Shown here: piece by piece, positions 29,846-37,840 of the stretch | Layout: every line of letters starts with the position of its first letter | How positions within the stretch are numbered: position 1 is the first letter of the stretch | Assembly: GCF_900187295.1 (NCBI RefSeq) | Contig: NZ_LT906473.1 | Coordinates: 2,046,001-2,110,000, forward strand | DNA from: Corynebacterium cystitidis | GTDB lineage: Bacteria; Actinomycetota; Actinomycetes; Mycobacteriales; Mycobacteriaceae | Direction of reading: 5' to 3' | DNA length: 64,000 nucleotides | Notes under the pieces: generated by a model | Seen by the model: the letters and a program-made list of their open reading frames with translations, nothing else | Told to the model about the DNA's origin: nothing | Databases searched by the model: none | Program-made: the position numbers and the translations under genes

Positions 29846-30672
29846 TGGGACGCATCACCCGCAACTTCGCCGTCACAAAGGTCACGCTTGACGACGACAA
29901 CATCACTACTGACACGCGAGCAGACAGTGTCACAGTGGAAGAGCCGCTAGAGATACGCAATGGTGGACAGACGCTGACCACCACGATGCGCACACCGGGC
30001 AACGATATTGAGCTGGCCCACGGATGGCTCTACGGCGAAGGCATCATCACCGCTGCCGCCCAGGTGTCTGAGGCCCGCTACTGCGCTGGAGCTACCGGCC
30101 CCGATGGGCAGAACACGTACAACGTGTTGGAACTCAATGTGTTCACCCAGCAACCGATCGGCCCCGAATTCATCCGTTTAACCACAACCACGAGCGCTTG
30201 CGGGGTGTGTGGTACGACCTCAATCGAGGAGATCATGGGCAAAGCGGTTAACCCGATCTCGCCTATCCAGCTCGATGCGCGTCTGGTGTTGGAGCTACCC
30301 GAGAAACTTCGTGCAGGCCAGAAACAATTCCGCAAGACCGGCGGGATTCACGCCGCCGGCGCCTTTGATGTGGAGGGCAATCCGGTAGTGATCCGCGAGG
30401 ACATTGGCCGCCACAACGCCGCCGACAAGGTAATCGGCCACATGCTCATGGAAGGCCTCCTGCCTGCCAAGGACCACGTTCTGGTGATGAGCTCACGTGC
30501 TTCCTTTGAGCTGGTACAGAAGGCTGTTATGGCTGGGTTCAGCGGGCTGGTCGCTGTGTCTGCGGCCTCCTCCCTTGCCGTCGAGCTTGCGCGTGAGGCC
30601 AACATGGCCTTGGTCGGTTTTGCCCGCCCGGGCCGCTTCAACCTCTATTCTGGCAAGCTTCGTGGCGTCTAG
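29845..30672 (+). CDS. fdhD: Formate dehydrogenase accessory sulfurtransferase FdhD
   Basis: FdhD sulfurates the molybdenum cofactor of formate dehydrogenase with sulfur from a cysteine desulfurase. The 275-residue protein has the sulfur-transfer CxxC at Cys119/Cys122 (SACGVCGTTSIEEI) and GGIHAAG plus EDIGRHNAADKV downstream. The GTG start overlaps the DUF6457 stop by one base. It almost certainly serves the FdhF encoded 1.6 kb upstream. Confidence 0.95.
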   Translation: MGRITRNFAVTKVTLDDDNITTDTRADSVTVEEPLEIRNGGQTLTTTMRTPGNDIELAHGWLYGEGIITAAAQVSEARYCAGATGPDGQNTYNVLELNVFTQQPIGPEFIRLTTTTSACGVCGTTSIEEIMGKAVNPISPIQLDARLVLELPEKLRAGQKQFRKTGGIHAAGAFDVEGNPVVIREDIGRHNAADKVIGHMLMEGLLPAKDHVLVMSSRASFELVQKAVMAGFSGLVAVSAASSLAVELAREANMALVGFARPGRFNLYSGKLRGV

Positions 30673-30702
30673 CGCTACAGGTCTAGCGCTACGGGTAGTG
30701 GA

Positions 30703-31422
30703 CTAGGACGGCAATGCTGGCCGTTGGCGCAGTCTGGTCTGCCCCAGATCGCTTAAATCACCAGCGTCCATCCCGTTGTAGTAGGCGGTGGCGTTCATTG
30801 CCCGCTGTGACTGCTTCGACGTGGCGCGGAGGTTGTTGTCTTCCAGGTAGTTGTCGCGGGCCTCAGTTGCACGGGTGGCATCGTCGATAAGCGCAAGCTC
30901 GTAGCCGGCCGATGCTGCCGCCACTGTCTCTTCCGCCTCCGTCAGCCGCGCCGCAACCTGCGAGGCAAAGCCGGACATAAACGAGCGCCGCAATACCACC
31001 GTGGAGTACCCCGGCTGTGCTGGCTGGTCCAGGCCTTTGGCCACCATCTGCGGCATGAGCATGCTAAACAGCAGAACAAGGCGCTTAACGTGGCGGCGCA
31101 ACCCAAACACCATGACCTTTTCCACCTTTGTCGAATTGCGCACGCCCACACTTAACGCCTCGCAGTGCAAAGCTGCGGCCAAGGCCGACAATAATAGCGC
31201 CTGCATGTCCGTATAAGCCCCGCTCAACTCGATTTCCTCCATCGCAATGGCATCGCCATCGTCGGCCTGGCTGAGATCCCGCTCATCAAAACCGTAAGTG
31301 GCCATGAGGTCGAAGGCTTTGGAGTAAAACACATCGCCTTCCGGTGTGCCGGACCGGTCTGCTGCTTGGTTGAGTAATTTCTGGACTCGTTGCTTAATCT
31401 TGTCAATGGAATTGGTGTTCAT
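30703..31422 (-). CDS. DUF2786 domain protein
   Basis: This 239-residue protein has an N-terminal DUF2786 domain at 5-45 (IDKIKQRVQKLLNQAADRSG, AFDLMATYGFDE), followed by a helical region resembling the domain that often accompanies it. Proteins of this kind occur on phage, plasmid and chromosomal accessory DNA; their function is unknown. It is convergent with fdhD (30 bases apart) and its upstream side faces the CRISPR array. Confidence 0.7.
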   Translation of the reverse strand: MNTNSIDKIKQRVQKLLNQAADRSGTPEGDVFYSKAFDLMATYGFDERDLSQADDGDAIAMEEIELSGAYTDMQALLLSALAAALHCEALSVGVRNSTKVEKVMVFGLRRHVKRLVLLFSMLMPQMVAKGLDQPAQPGYSTVVLRRSFMSGFASQVAARLTEAEETVAAASAGYELALIDDATRATEARDNYLEDNNLRATSKQSQRAMNATAYYNGMDAGDLSDLGQTRLRQRPALPS

Positions 31423-31718
31423 CGTTCCCCCGATGGTCTCAGTGCTTAACGACGACCAGTTGGTGCCGCTACTTCCTATTCGTACAACAATATGCTGACA
31501 CGCGCGCCCAGGTGCCTCTCAACCTGTGGATAACTGAGCACCTGTGGATAACCACACGGCCTGCGGCCCCAAGTTGCCCTAGTCCGCAAATCCCCTCCAC
31601 CCACCACAAACAAACGCTGAGTGTGGAAATCACACTATGGAAATGAGTGTGTTGGAGGAAAAATTCGCTGCGACACACAGAAATCTGCAGTGTGACTTCC
31701 ACACTCAGGACGCACGGG
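31423..31718. other. Gene-free segment with two DnaA-box-like motifs
   Basis: It holds two exact TGTGGATAA motifs (31525-31533 and 31543-31551), the inverse of the DnaA box TTATCCACA, 18 bases apart within a duplicated acctgtggataac. Further right is an interrupted inverted repeat (31619-31636 and 31689-31706). No protein gene is visible. Confidence 0.6.
31619..31706. repeat. 18-bp inverted repeat beside the CRISPR array
   Basis: gagtgtggaaatcacact (31619-31636) and agtgtgacttccacactc (31689-31706) are inverse copies with one mismatch, 52 bases apart. Each arm is also nearly palindromic (agtgtg / cacact). The right arm ends 12 bases before the first CRISPR repeat. Confidence 0.65.
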
Positions 31719-32390
31719 TGATCCATTCGCTTTTAGCGAGACTTCGTCACTGACAAAGGCGTGCCGTATTTAATGCAAAGTGTCAGTCAGTTTAAATTCG
31801 CTTTTAGCGAGACTTCGTCACTGACAGGCCGATGATCCCGACATTAACGCTCTCTACAGGTTTCAATTCGCTTTTAGCGAGGCTTCGTCACTGACGAGAT
31901 TCTCTCGCGCCGCTGGCCGAAGGCTCGTGGTTTCAATTCGCTTTTAGCGAGACTTCGTCACTGACTCATCAAGATTAACCCTGGGGTTTTCGTCGGAAAG
32001 TTTCAATTCGCTTTTAGCGAGACTTCGTCACTGACTCCTAGCGGCAGGGTCTTACATTAGCAGCAACTGCTGTTTCAATTCGCTTTTAGCGAGACTTCGT
32101 CACTGACCCCGTTAGTCGGGGTATACAGGCTAAAGAAGACAGTGTTTCAATTCGCTTTTAGCGAGACTTCGTCACTGACCAGGAAGCGAATTTATCTGAA
32201 GAGATCCTGCATGCAGTTTCAATTCGCTTTTAGCGAGACTTCGTCACTGACCTGTCCGGATTTACCGAAAAAGAAAAGGAGTAAGGTTTCAATTCGCTTT
32301 TAGCGAGACTTCGTCACTGACTTCACAAGACCTCCGGCTTCGGCCGGAACATGAGTTTCAATTCGCTTTTAGCGAGACTTCGTCACTGAC
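31719..32390 (-). CRISPR. CRISPR array, 10 repeats of 36 bp and 9 spacers
   Basis: Repeats begin at 31719, 31790, 31860, 31930, 32000, 32072, 32144, 32216, 32286 and 32355. Spacers are 33-36 bases and all differ. On the plus strand a repeat starts gtttcaattcgcttttagcg and ends cttcgtcactgac. The first repeat has about four changes at its left end; the second (C5 to A) and third (A23 to G) have one each; the other seven are identical. Read on the minus strand the repeat ends ATTGAAAC, the usual 5' handle of type I/III crRNAs, and contains a TCGCT-AAA-AGCGA hairpin. The decayed copies are on the left. Both facts indicate transcription right to left, with the leader at about 32391-32500. No cas gene is present anywhere in this window. 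Confidence 0.97.
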
Positions 32391-32836
32391 CCTACCCGAT
32401 TTTTATGCCCTTTGTCCAGCGGAAATAGACACCGTTTACACACCAGGCCCAAAAACGCACCTAAAGTCCACCTCCAAAAGACCCAAAAACCACATAACCG
32501 CAGGTCAAGGAACTACACACCAGAGGGGGGTATGAGCCCCTCCAGCTACCGGATATTGGCTATTTATATTCATCCTGGGGGTGATGCACACACCCAGTAG
32601 CCCATGGTTCCACCACGAAAGGCTACACCACAAACCACATAGCACCACAAACCACGCGACACCACCATCAGGTTCCTCACCAACAAGGCTTCAGCATCAA
32701 CAGCCTGTCACAGATGTCGTCGATGAGCGCCAATAATGATGCCCTCAACATTAGAAGACGACCCTTCACAAGTCTTTTGGTTTAACCTTCATGCATGCCT
32801 GTGGATAACTACACCACCTGCGACCCAACGAGCGTG
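32391..32836 (-). promoter_or_regulatory. Probable CRISPR leader and gene-free flank
   Basis: The 110 bases next to the last repeat are rich in minus-strand T runs (GTTTTTGGG occurs twice, about 32447-32490), as leaders often are. A hairpin gagggg/cccctc lies at about 32523-32542, and further right caccacaaaccac-type repeats occur. A third DnaA-box-like TGTGGATAA is at 32800-32808. No protein gene is convincing. Leader status is inferred from repeat orientation. Confidence 0.5.
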
Positions 32837-33625
32837 TTAGTCCTTGTAGACATACTTGGTCTTGTTCAGCCAAGCGTAGACGCCACCGATGAGCAGACCA
32901 CCGCCGACGAAGTTACCCAGCCACACCATCAGCCAGTTCAACGCAATCGCACCGACGGTGAAGTTGTCCGGGAGCGGGTTAGCAAACAAGGTGATAGACA
33001 TCAGCGAGAAGTTTGCAATAACGTGTTCGAGACCCAAGCCAACAAAGATCGCAATGATAGGGATAATCACAAAGAACTTAGACACAAAGTCCTTGGCGTA
33101 AAGCGCTGCGACAATGGCCATGTTGACCACGAAGTTAGCGCCGATGGCTTCAACAAAGGCCTGCCATGGGCCCTTGTCAAGCTTGCCTTCAGACAAGGTG
33201 GAGATCAGGTGGGTATTATCCATGTCACCCAACTTGGCTGATTGGCTCATCAAAAGACCTACCAGTAGTGCTCCGATAAGGTTAAAGAAAGTGGTAACAA
33301 AGACAAACCAGATGGCTTTGCCCCACCCGATTTGCCCGGTGGTGGTGCCATAAGAGGCGAACATCATATTGCCAGTAGCCAGGTCCGTGTTGAGGATCAC
33401 GATGGAGAACAGGCCCAGGCCAAAAAGGGACGCGAAGACCAGCGCACCGAGGCCATGTCCCGGCGCGATAGACTCCGCAGTTTGGCCGGCGACACCAGCA
33501 AAAGCGGTACCCAGGGTGAGGTAGACGCCAGCGAGGACCGACCGGACACCGAAGCGTGGTTTGTCATTGTCCAGCAGCTCGATCTTTTTGTTGACACTAG
33601 CTTCGGCAATATCGTTCAGCGCCAC
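32837..33625 (-). CDS. focA: Formate/nitrite transporter family channel (FocA type)
   Basis: The 262-residue protein has six membrane helices of the FNT family, which form pentameric channels for formate or nitrite. FNT-like features include GLFSIVILNTDLATGNMM and NWLMVWLGNFVGGGLL near the pore. A GTG start at 33625 is preceded by AAAGGA. Near fdhF and fdhD, formate is the more likely substrate, although nitrite is not excluded. The upstream region holds a duplicated 15-base element at 33779-33810. Confidence 0.85.
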   Translation of the reverse strand: MALNDIAEASVNKKIELLDNDKPRFGVRSVLAGVYLTLGTAFAGVAGQTAESIAPGHGLGALVFASLFGLGLFSIVILNTDLATGNMMFASYGTTTGQIGWGKAIWFVFVTTFFNLIGALLVGLLMSQSAKLGDMDNTHLISTLSEGKLDKGPWQAFVEAIGANFVVNMAIVAALYAKDFVSKFFVIIPIIAIFVGLGLEHVIANFSLMSITLFANPLPDNFTVGAIALNWLMVWLGNFVGGGLLIGGVYAWLNKTKYVYKD

Positions 33626-33924
33626 GTGTGGTCCTTTCGTTGTGCCCCTACCTCCACAAAAGCAGTCGAGCGATAGGAGCTGGACATGGAAACGCCAAAA
33701 AGTATAACGTTTCCGCTATATTGCTATCGAATTAACAGCCGTCTTTCTCCCCATGCGGGGGCAACAAAATGATTGAGTCTTAGTGCATCAATTGACTTAG
33801 TGCATCAATTTCAGCGATGCTACATCACCTGCTCGCACACGAGACGCGAAAAGCGCCAACCCTTGGTGGGGCTGGCGCTTCATGATTGAGCAACGTGGTT
33901 CTTTTTCCGTAGTCGCGTAAGCGA
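33626..33924. other. focA upstream region with tandem 15-bp element
   Basis: cttagtgcatcaatt occurs at 33779-33793 and again at 33796-33810 (17-base period), some 155-185 bases before the focA start. A TATACT-like box on the minus strand lies near 33705. The right part holds the rplE terminator. The tandem element could be a regulator site. Confidence 0.5.
33851..33880 (-). terminator. Rho-independent terminator after rplE
   Basis: Arms aagcgccaaccc (33851-33862) and gggctggcgctt (33869-33880) pair over 12 bp with one mismatch. The minus-strand tail is TTTTCGCG. It closes the rplN-rplX-rplE unit. Confidence 0.8.
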
Positions 33925-34503
33925 CTACGCCTGCTGCATCTTGCCGTCTTTATCCTTGAACGGGAAGCCCAGGTGGCGCAGCAGCGCACGGCCTTCATCG
34001 TTGTTGGTCGCGGTGGTCACAACGGTGATGTCCATACCACGTGGACGGTCGATCTTGTCCACGTCGATCTCATAGAACATGGTCTGCTCGGTCAGGCCGA
34101 AAGTGTAGTTGCCGTGGCCGTCGAACTGCTGATCACTCAGGCCGCGGAAGTCGCGGATACGTGGCAACGCCACGGTCAGCAGACGGTCCAGGAACTCCCA
34201 CATGCGGTCGCCGCGCAGGGTAACCTTGGCACCGATTGGCATGCCTTCACGCAACTTGAAGTTTGCGATGGAGGACTTTGCGCGACGTAGCTGAGGCTTC
34301 TGGCCGGTGATCGCCGTCAGATCTTCAAGTGCGCCGTTGATGACCTTGGAGTCGCGAGCAGCGTCGCCTACGCCCATGTTGACTACGATCTTGGTCAGGC
34401 CTGGGACCTGCATGATGTTGTCATAACCGAACTCTTCGCCCATCTTGCCGCGGATTTCTTCGCGGTAGCGGGCCTTCAGACGCGGGGTGTAATTATCAGC
34501 CAT
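33925..34503 (-). CDS. rplE: 50S ribosomal protein L5
   Basis: L5 binds 5S rRNA and contacts P-site tRNA. The ATG at 34503 gives 192 residues beginning [20 protein letters not shown], with [20 protein letters not shown] at the C-terminus. It starts 1 base after the rplX stop. It ends the rplN-rplX-rplE group: rpsN and rpsH do not follow as in E. coli. Confidence 0.98.
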   Translation of the reverse strand: MADNYTPRLKARYREEIRGKMGEEFGYDNIMQVPGLTKIVVNMGVGDAARDSKVINGALEDLTAITGQKPQLRRAKSSIANFKLREGMPIGAKVTLRGDRMWEFLDRLLTVALPRIRDFRGLSDQQFDGHGNYTFGLTEQTMFYEIDVDKIDRPRGMDITVVTTATNNDEGRALLRHLGFPFKDKDGKMQQA

Positions 34504-34504
34504 C

Positions 34505-34819
34505 TTAGATGTCCTTCCCGTTCGACTTGGCAACGCGAACCTTCTTACCGTCTTCATCAAAGCGGTAGCCGATGCGGGTTGGGGTGCCGTCGGAATCCAG
34601 AATCATCACGTTGGACACGTGGATCGGAGCCTCCTGGGTTACGATGCCGCCGGATTCAGCGCCACGCTCAGTAGCAGAGTTGGCAACGTGCTTCTTGATG
34701 CGGTTAACGCCCTCAACGAGGACCTTATCGCGCTTCGGGAAGGCCTGAATGACCTTGCCCTGAGCGCCCTTATCTGGGCCAGAAATAACCTGGACCATGT
34801 CACCCTTTTTGATCTTCAT
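34505..34819 (-). CDS. rplX: 50S ribosomal protein L24
   Basis: L24 initiates assembly of the large subunit. The 104-residue sequence has the KOW motif ([20 protein letters not shown]) and [19 protein letters not shown]. It lies 4 bases after rplN. Confidence 0.98.
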   Translation of the reverse strand: MKIKKGDMVQVISGPDKGAQGKVIQAFPKRDKVLVEGVNRIKKHVANSATERGAESGGIVTQEAPIHVSNVMILDSDGTPTRIGYRFDEDGKKVRVAKSNGKDI

Positions 34820-34823
34820 GTGA

Positions 34824-35192
34824 CTAGATCACCTCCGGTGCGAGAGAAACGATCTTCATGAACTTCTTGTCACGAAGCTCACGAGCAACCGGGCCGAAGA
34901 TACGGGTACCGCGTGGCTCATTGTCATTCTTAATAAGAACAGCTGCGTTCTCGTCGAACGAGATATAAGAACCGTCTGGGCGACGGGTTTCTTTCTTCGC
35001 GCGCACGATGACAGCGCGAACAATCTCGCCCTGCTTAGCGTTACCGCCTGGGGCTGCTTCCTTCACGGAAGCCACGATGGTGTCGCCGATACCGGCGAAG
35101 CGTCGAACAGAACCACCGAGGACACGGATGCACTGAATTTCACGCGCACCAGTGTTGTCGGCGACCTTCAGACGCGATTCTTGCTGAATCAC
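34824..35192 (-). CDS. rplN: 50S ribosomal protein L14
   Basis: L14 forms an intersubunit bridge and is the binding site of the silencing factor RsfS. The GTG at 35192 gives the normal 122 residues, starting [20 protein letters not shown], and has AGGAGA eight bases upstream. A longer open frame to 35252 is not conserved. It begins the rplN-rplX-rplE transcript. Confidence 0.98.
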   Translation of the reverse strand: MIQQESRLKVADNTGAREIQCIRVLGGSVRRFAGIGDTIVASVKEAAPGGNAKQGEIVRAVIVRAKKETRRPDGSYISFDENAAVLIKNDNEPRGTRIFGPVARELRDKKFMKIVSLAPEVI

Positions 35193-35556
35193 TATGGTCT
35201 CCTGACCTGGATTAATGTGCGCCTGATTTCCGTCCAGAACGCACGTGGTCAATGTCTAACGATGCCTGGCATAACAACGAACAAGCGCTCGCAGGCTCGC
35301 GCCCGACAAGACGATGGCACGAAACTACACAAACGTGTCGCAGGGTCTCGGCTTCAGCGCTCGGAAATCAACGCATCGTGCCGACCAGCACAGACAACCC
35401 GGATATTAAAGCACGAATCTGGCTTCATATACAAATTGGTTCAAACTACCGAGCTCCAGCTGCCCGCCCCGGCTGCCCCGCCAGCCCAGCCCGCCTGCCG
35501 GCCTGGCCCAGCCAGCCAGCCACCCCCGCCCGCCAGCCCGGCCAGCCAGCCCACAG

Positions 35557-35651
35557 AAGGAAGTATTCACACTTTGAGGACCGTCACTTGCGTCCCACAT
35601 TCGTCGTTTCTGTGACAGGAGTGATTGACCTCAAAGTGTGAATACTTCCTT
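35557..35651. repeat. 23-bp perfect inverted repeat
   Basis: aaggaagtattcacactttg plus agg (35557-35579) is exactly inverted at 35629-35651, with 49 bases between. Both arms are flanked by GGCCAGC-type sequence. It could be a mobile-element remnant, a large hairpin in RNA or a protein-binding site. Confidence 0.85.
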
Positions 35652-35652
35652 T

Positions 35653-35706
35653 TGTTAGTTGGCCAGCTTTTGTTAGTTGGCCAGCTTCTGTTAGTTGGCC
35701 AGTCTT
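35653..35706. repeat. Three 18-bp tandem repeats
   Basis: Unit tgttagttggccagcttt is repeated at 35653, 35671 and 35689, the last two units with single changes. It directly abuts the right arm of the inverted repeat. Confidence 0.8.
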
Positions 35707-35761
35707 TGACCCAGCCTTTGAGGCGCAGCCACTGCATCAAGCTCACAGCATCAATCTGCAT

Positions 35762-36622
35762 CTAGCCCACAAGCGTGGCGCCCGGCAAGTGCTCGTCGAT
35801 AAGCTCCTGCACGCGCTCGGAAGAAATACTTGGAGCATCGTTACGGAACTTAACCTCTACCTCCGTCTGCCCGTCAACATCGCGCACGGCAACAAGGGCG
35901 ACTTGTTCAAAGTCATCCTCAGCCTCCAGCTCAGCCATCAGCGCAAGCGCAGGGGTGACCATCTCAGGCGTTGCACGCTGCAGGCTCAAGCGCGGGCCGG
36001 TTTCCTTTTCGTCCTGGAAGTTGACGTACGGCTGCGCATCGTAGTACGGCACGTAGGTAGCGACGATCTGCTCAATCCGCTGGTCCGACTGCGCCAACTC
36101 AGCCCAGCCCACCATGGGGGTGAGATCAATACGGTCGGAGCGGTTACCAGCACCGGTATCAGCATTGTTGACCACCATGTTTACTTGAGAAACGCCGTGC
36201 ACAGGTTCTGCGAGCAACCCAACTATCCAGTCATTATCGGCGCGGGGATCAATCTGGTAGCTGGTGGGCGGGTTCTCCGAAATAATCCATCCTGTGAAAT
36301 AGGAGGGATCTTGCGGATCGTCGGACCATCGCGAAACCAGGAAGTTGGAGGCAGCAGTAATCGCTTCTGTGTCATCTGGGGCCACATTTGCCCGCGAGGT
36401 CACACCACGCCACGCATTGGTCTTCACCTCGGTGTCGACGGTGACATTCACATTAGCCAGTTCCTTCTCCGCTGCCTCCTGTGTTGCTGCCACTTCGTCG
36501 GCTGCGCGTAGCTCGGGGCTCGGCCCTTCTCTATTGGTCCACCACCACACCGCGGCGATCGCAGCGGCAGCGAGCACGATCACAATGATTAAAGCTAGGG
36601 CGCGTGACGACGAAGACTTCAT
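35762..36622 (-). CDS. Membrane-anchored or exported protein of unknown function
   Basis: This 286-residue protein has one N-terminal hydrophobic helix at about 9-27 (ALALIIVIVLAAAAIAAVWW), preceded by basic and Ser residues. An extracytoplasmic domain follows, with acidic Ala/Glu-rich helices at first (36-60) and alternating strands later. No lipobox cysteine is seen. I do not recognise the family. The helix may be an uncleaved anchor. Its downstream end adjoins the repeat-rich spacer, and upstream lies the divergent reductase gene 62 bases away on the same strand. Confidence 0.6.
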   Translation of the reverse strand: MKSSSSRALALIIVIVLAAAAIAAVWWWTNREGPSPELRAADEVAATQEAAEKELANVNVTVDTEVKTNAWRGVTSRANVAPDDTEAITAASNFLVSRWSDDPQDPSYFTGWIISENPPTSYQIDPRADNDWIVGLLAEPVHGVSQVNMVVNNADTGAGNRSDRIDLTPMVGWAELAQSDQRIEQIVATYVPYYDAQPYVNFQDEKETGPRLSLQRATPEMVTPALALMAELEAEDDFEQVALVAVRDVDGQTEVEVKFRNDAPSISSERVQELIDEHLPGATLVG

Positions 36623-36684
36623 GCTTGAAACCTTAGCAAGGGGCGCATCAGGGGGCTGGCCGTTTCACGTGGTGTTAGAATTCA

Positions 36685-37314
36685 TCACCGCGTAAGAAGC
36701 GAGATGCGCTCCTGATTCAGGTTGTCCTGCTCGATGATGTCTACTAGCGCCTCCGCGAAGTCCGCATACGTCATAGCGGATTCTCCGGCGTCGTTCGTTG
36801 TAAACACGTCTCTGGCTACGATGTAGTCACCTTTGCGCTCGCCTTCAGCCTGGAAATCCAACGGAGGGGAGACATAAATCCAGTTCACCTTGTCACGCGA
36901 GCGCAAGTTATCAAATGCGTGCGCCATAGCGGAGGCGAGCGGTTTGAATGGTGCGGGCATCATTGCGCTTTCCCACAGCGCTTCGCCCTTATTCTCGTCG
37001 ACGAGGAGGCTTCCTGCACTGCCCACGATGTACAACTTTGTTGCAGTACCTTCTATCGCATCTGCGAGGGCTCTGGTGACCTCGTCGTGCTGATCCAGCT
37101 CATTTTCTTCCCAGATTCCTACGGCATTGACGACGATGTCGAATGAGCTGAGATCCGCAGCAACGATCTCCCTTGCGTCCTTGAGCACAACGTGATGGGC
37201 TGGTGTTTCTTTTTCGCTTCGTATAAAAGCGGTGACCTCGTGTCCGCGGCGAGCTGCCTCGGAGGCGATCAGGGACCCTGTGCGTCCTGCGGCCCCGATT
37301 ATTGCAACCCTCAT
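36685..37314 (-). CDS. NAD(P)-binding Rossmann protein (NmrA/SDR-a5 type)
   Basis: This 209-residue protein begins with the dinucleotide-binding motif MRVAIIGAAGRTGSLIASEA (GxxGxxG) and has DIVVNAVG and a Tyr/Lys-poor C-terminal half, typical of atypical SDR or NmrA-like redox sensors and quinone reductases. Function is not fixed. It is divergent from the HxlR regulator, and the two operator-like repeats between them suggest HxlR controls it, as in many HxlR/reductase pairs responding to electrophiles or quinones. Confidence 0.8.
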   Translation of the reverse strand: MRVAIIGAAGRTGSLIASEAARRGHEVTAFIRSEKETPAHHVVLKDAREIVAADLSSFDIVVNAVGIWEENELDQHDEVTRALADAIEGTATKLYIVGSAGSLLVDENKGEALWESAMMPAPFKPLASAMAHAFDNLRSRDKVNWIYVSPPLDFQAEGERKGDYIVARDVFTTNDAGESAMTYADFAEALVDIIEQDNLNQERISLLTR

Positions 37315-37348
37315 GGGTGTTCCTTTCGCTCAGGTTTTAGCCTTAAAC

Positions 37349-37383
37349 TTACTAAAGGTAACATTGAAAATTACTTTAGGTAA
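37349..37383. promoter_or_regulatory. Two operator-like boxes between the HxlR and reductase genes
   Basis: ttactaaaggtaa (37349-37361) and ttactttaggtaa (37371-37383) share the pattern TTACTNNAGGTAA. Both are near-palindromes, 22 bases centre to centre, about two helical turns. They sit in the 96-base divergent gap and are likely binding sites for the HxlR protein. Confidence 0.7.
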
Positions 37384-37410
37384 TTAATAACCTTGAGGTG
37401 AGGCGGTAGC

Positions 37411-37779
37411 ATGAAAGTAAGTATGGGAACAGATCATCAAGACGCGGGCGCACATCCCCCGCGCTGCCCGGTGGAAACCTGCTTGCTTGTCTTAAACGGC
37501 AAATGGAAGCCACTGATCATGAGAGAACTACTATCCGGTAAGAAACGCTTCGGCGAATTACACAACGGTGTCAGGGGAGTTTCACAAAAGGTTCTCACCA
37601 GCAACCTAAAAGAAATGGTGGTGCAGGGGATCGTTGAGCGGACAGCCTATGCAGAAATGCCACCCCGAGTTGAATATGAATTGACAGAACTAGGGCAATC
37701 TTTGTCTACCGTGATAGAAGCCATGTGGGCTTGGGGAGAAAACTACCAACAAAGCCAGGCTGAGGACAGCAAGAGCTAA
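37411..37779 (+). CDS. HxlR-family winged-helix transcriptional regulator
   Basis: This 122-residue protein has the HxlR fold: CPVETCLLVLNGKWKPLIMR at the N-terminus with a potentially redox-active cysteine, helix-turn-helix RFGELHNGVRGVSQKVLTSN, and a wing ending VEYELTELGQSL. HxlR proteins are dimers that often respond to quinones, diamide or aldehydes. The gene is divergent from the NAD(P)-binding protein gene. Its 3' end lies 61 bases from the convergent toxin-like gene. Confidence 0.9.
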   Translation: MKVSMGTDHQDAGAHPPRCPVETCLLVLNGKWKPLIMRELLSGKKRFGELHNGVRGVSQKVLTSNLKEMVVQGIVERTAYAEMPPRVEYELTELGQSLSTVIEAMWAWGENYQQSQAEDSKS

Positions 37780-37840
37780 GGAGCTGGAATCAGGCAAGAG
37801 GATCTGCTGCCAAGGCTACGGTGAACGCTAGCAGCTACTG

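Larger units (their letters stand above)
35193..35761. other. Gene-free, repeat-rich spacer between rplN and an exported protein gene
   Basis: This 569-base stretch contains the rplN promoter region, a C-rich segment of CCAG/CCCG repeats at about 35455-35552, a 23-bp perfect inverted repeat and three 18-bp tandem repeats. Open frames here reflect the repeats and are not believable genes. Confidence 0.6.

Noticed and set aside
31655..31672. aaattcgctg near 31661 looks like a worn CRISPR repeat
   Set aside because: Only about ten bases match, and the distance to the first full repeat does not fit the repeat-spacer period.
32391..32836. Short open frame (32412-32600) next to the CRISPR array that might be a cas remnant
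   Set aside because: About 62 codons of low-complexity His/Pro/Lys sequence, no Cas motif and no ribosome binding site.
35567..35761. Minus-strand open frame of about 64 codons with repeated WPTNKS
   Set aside because: The repeat of residues simply reflects the 18-bp DNA repeat; there is no supporting start signal or family.
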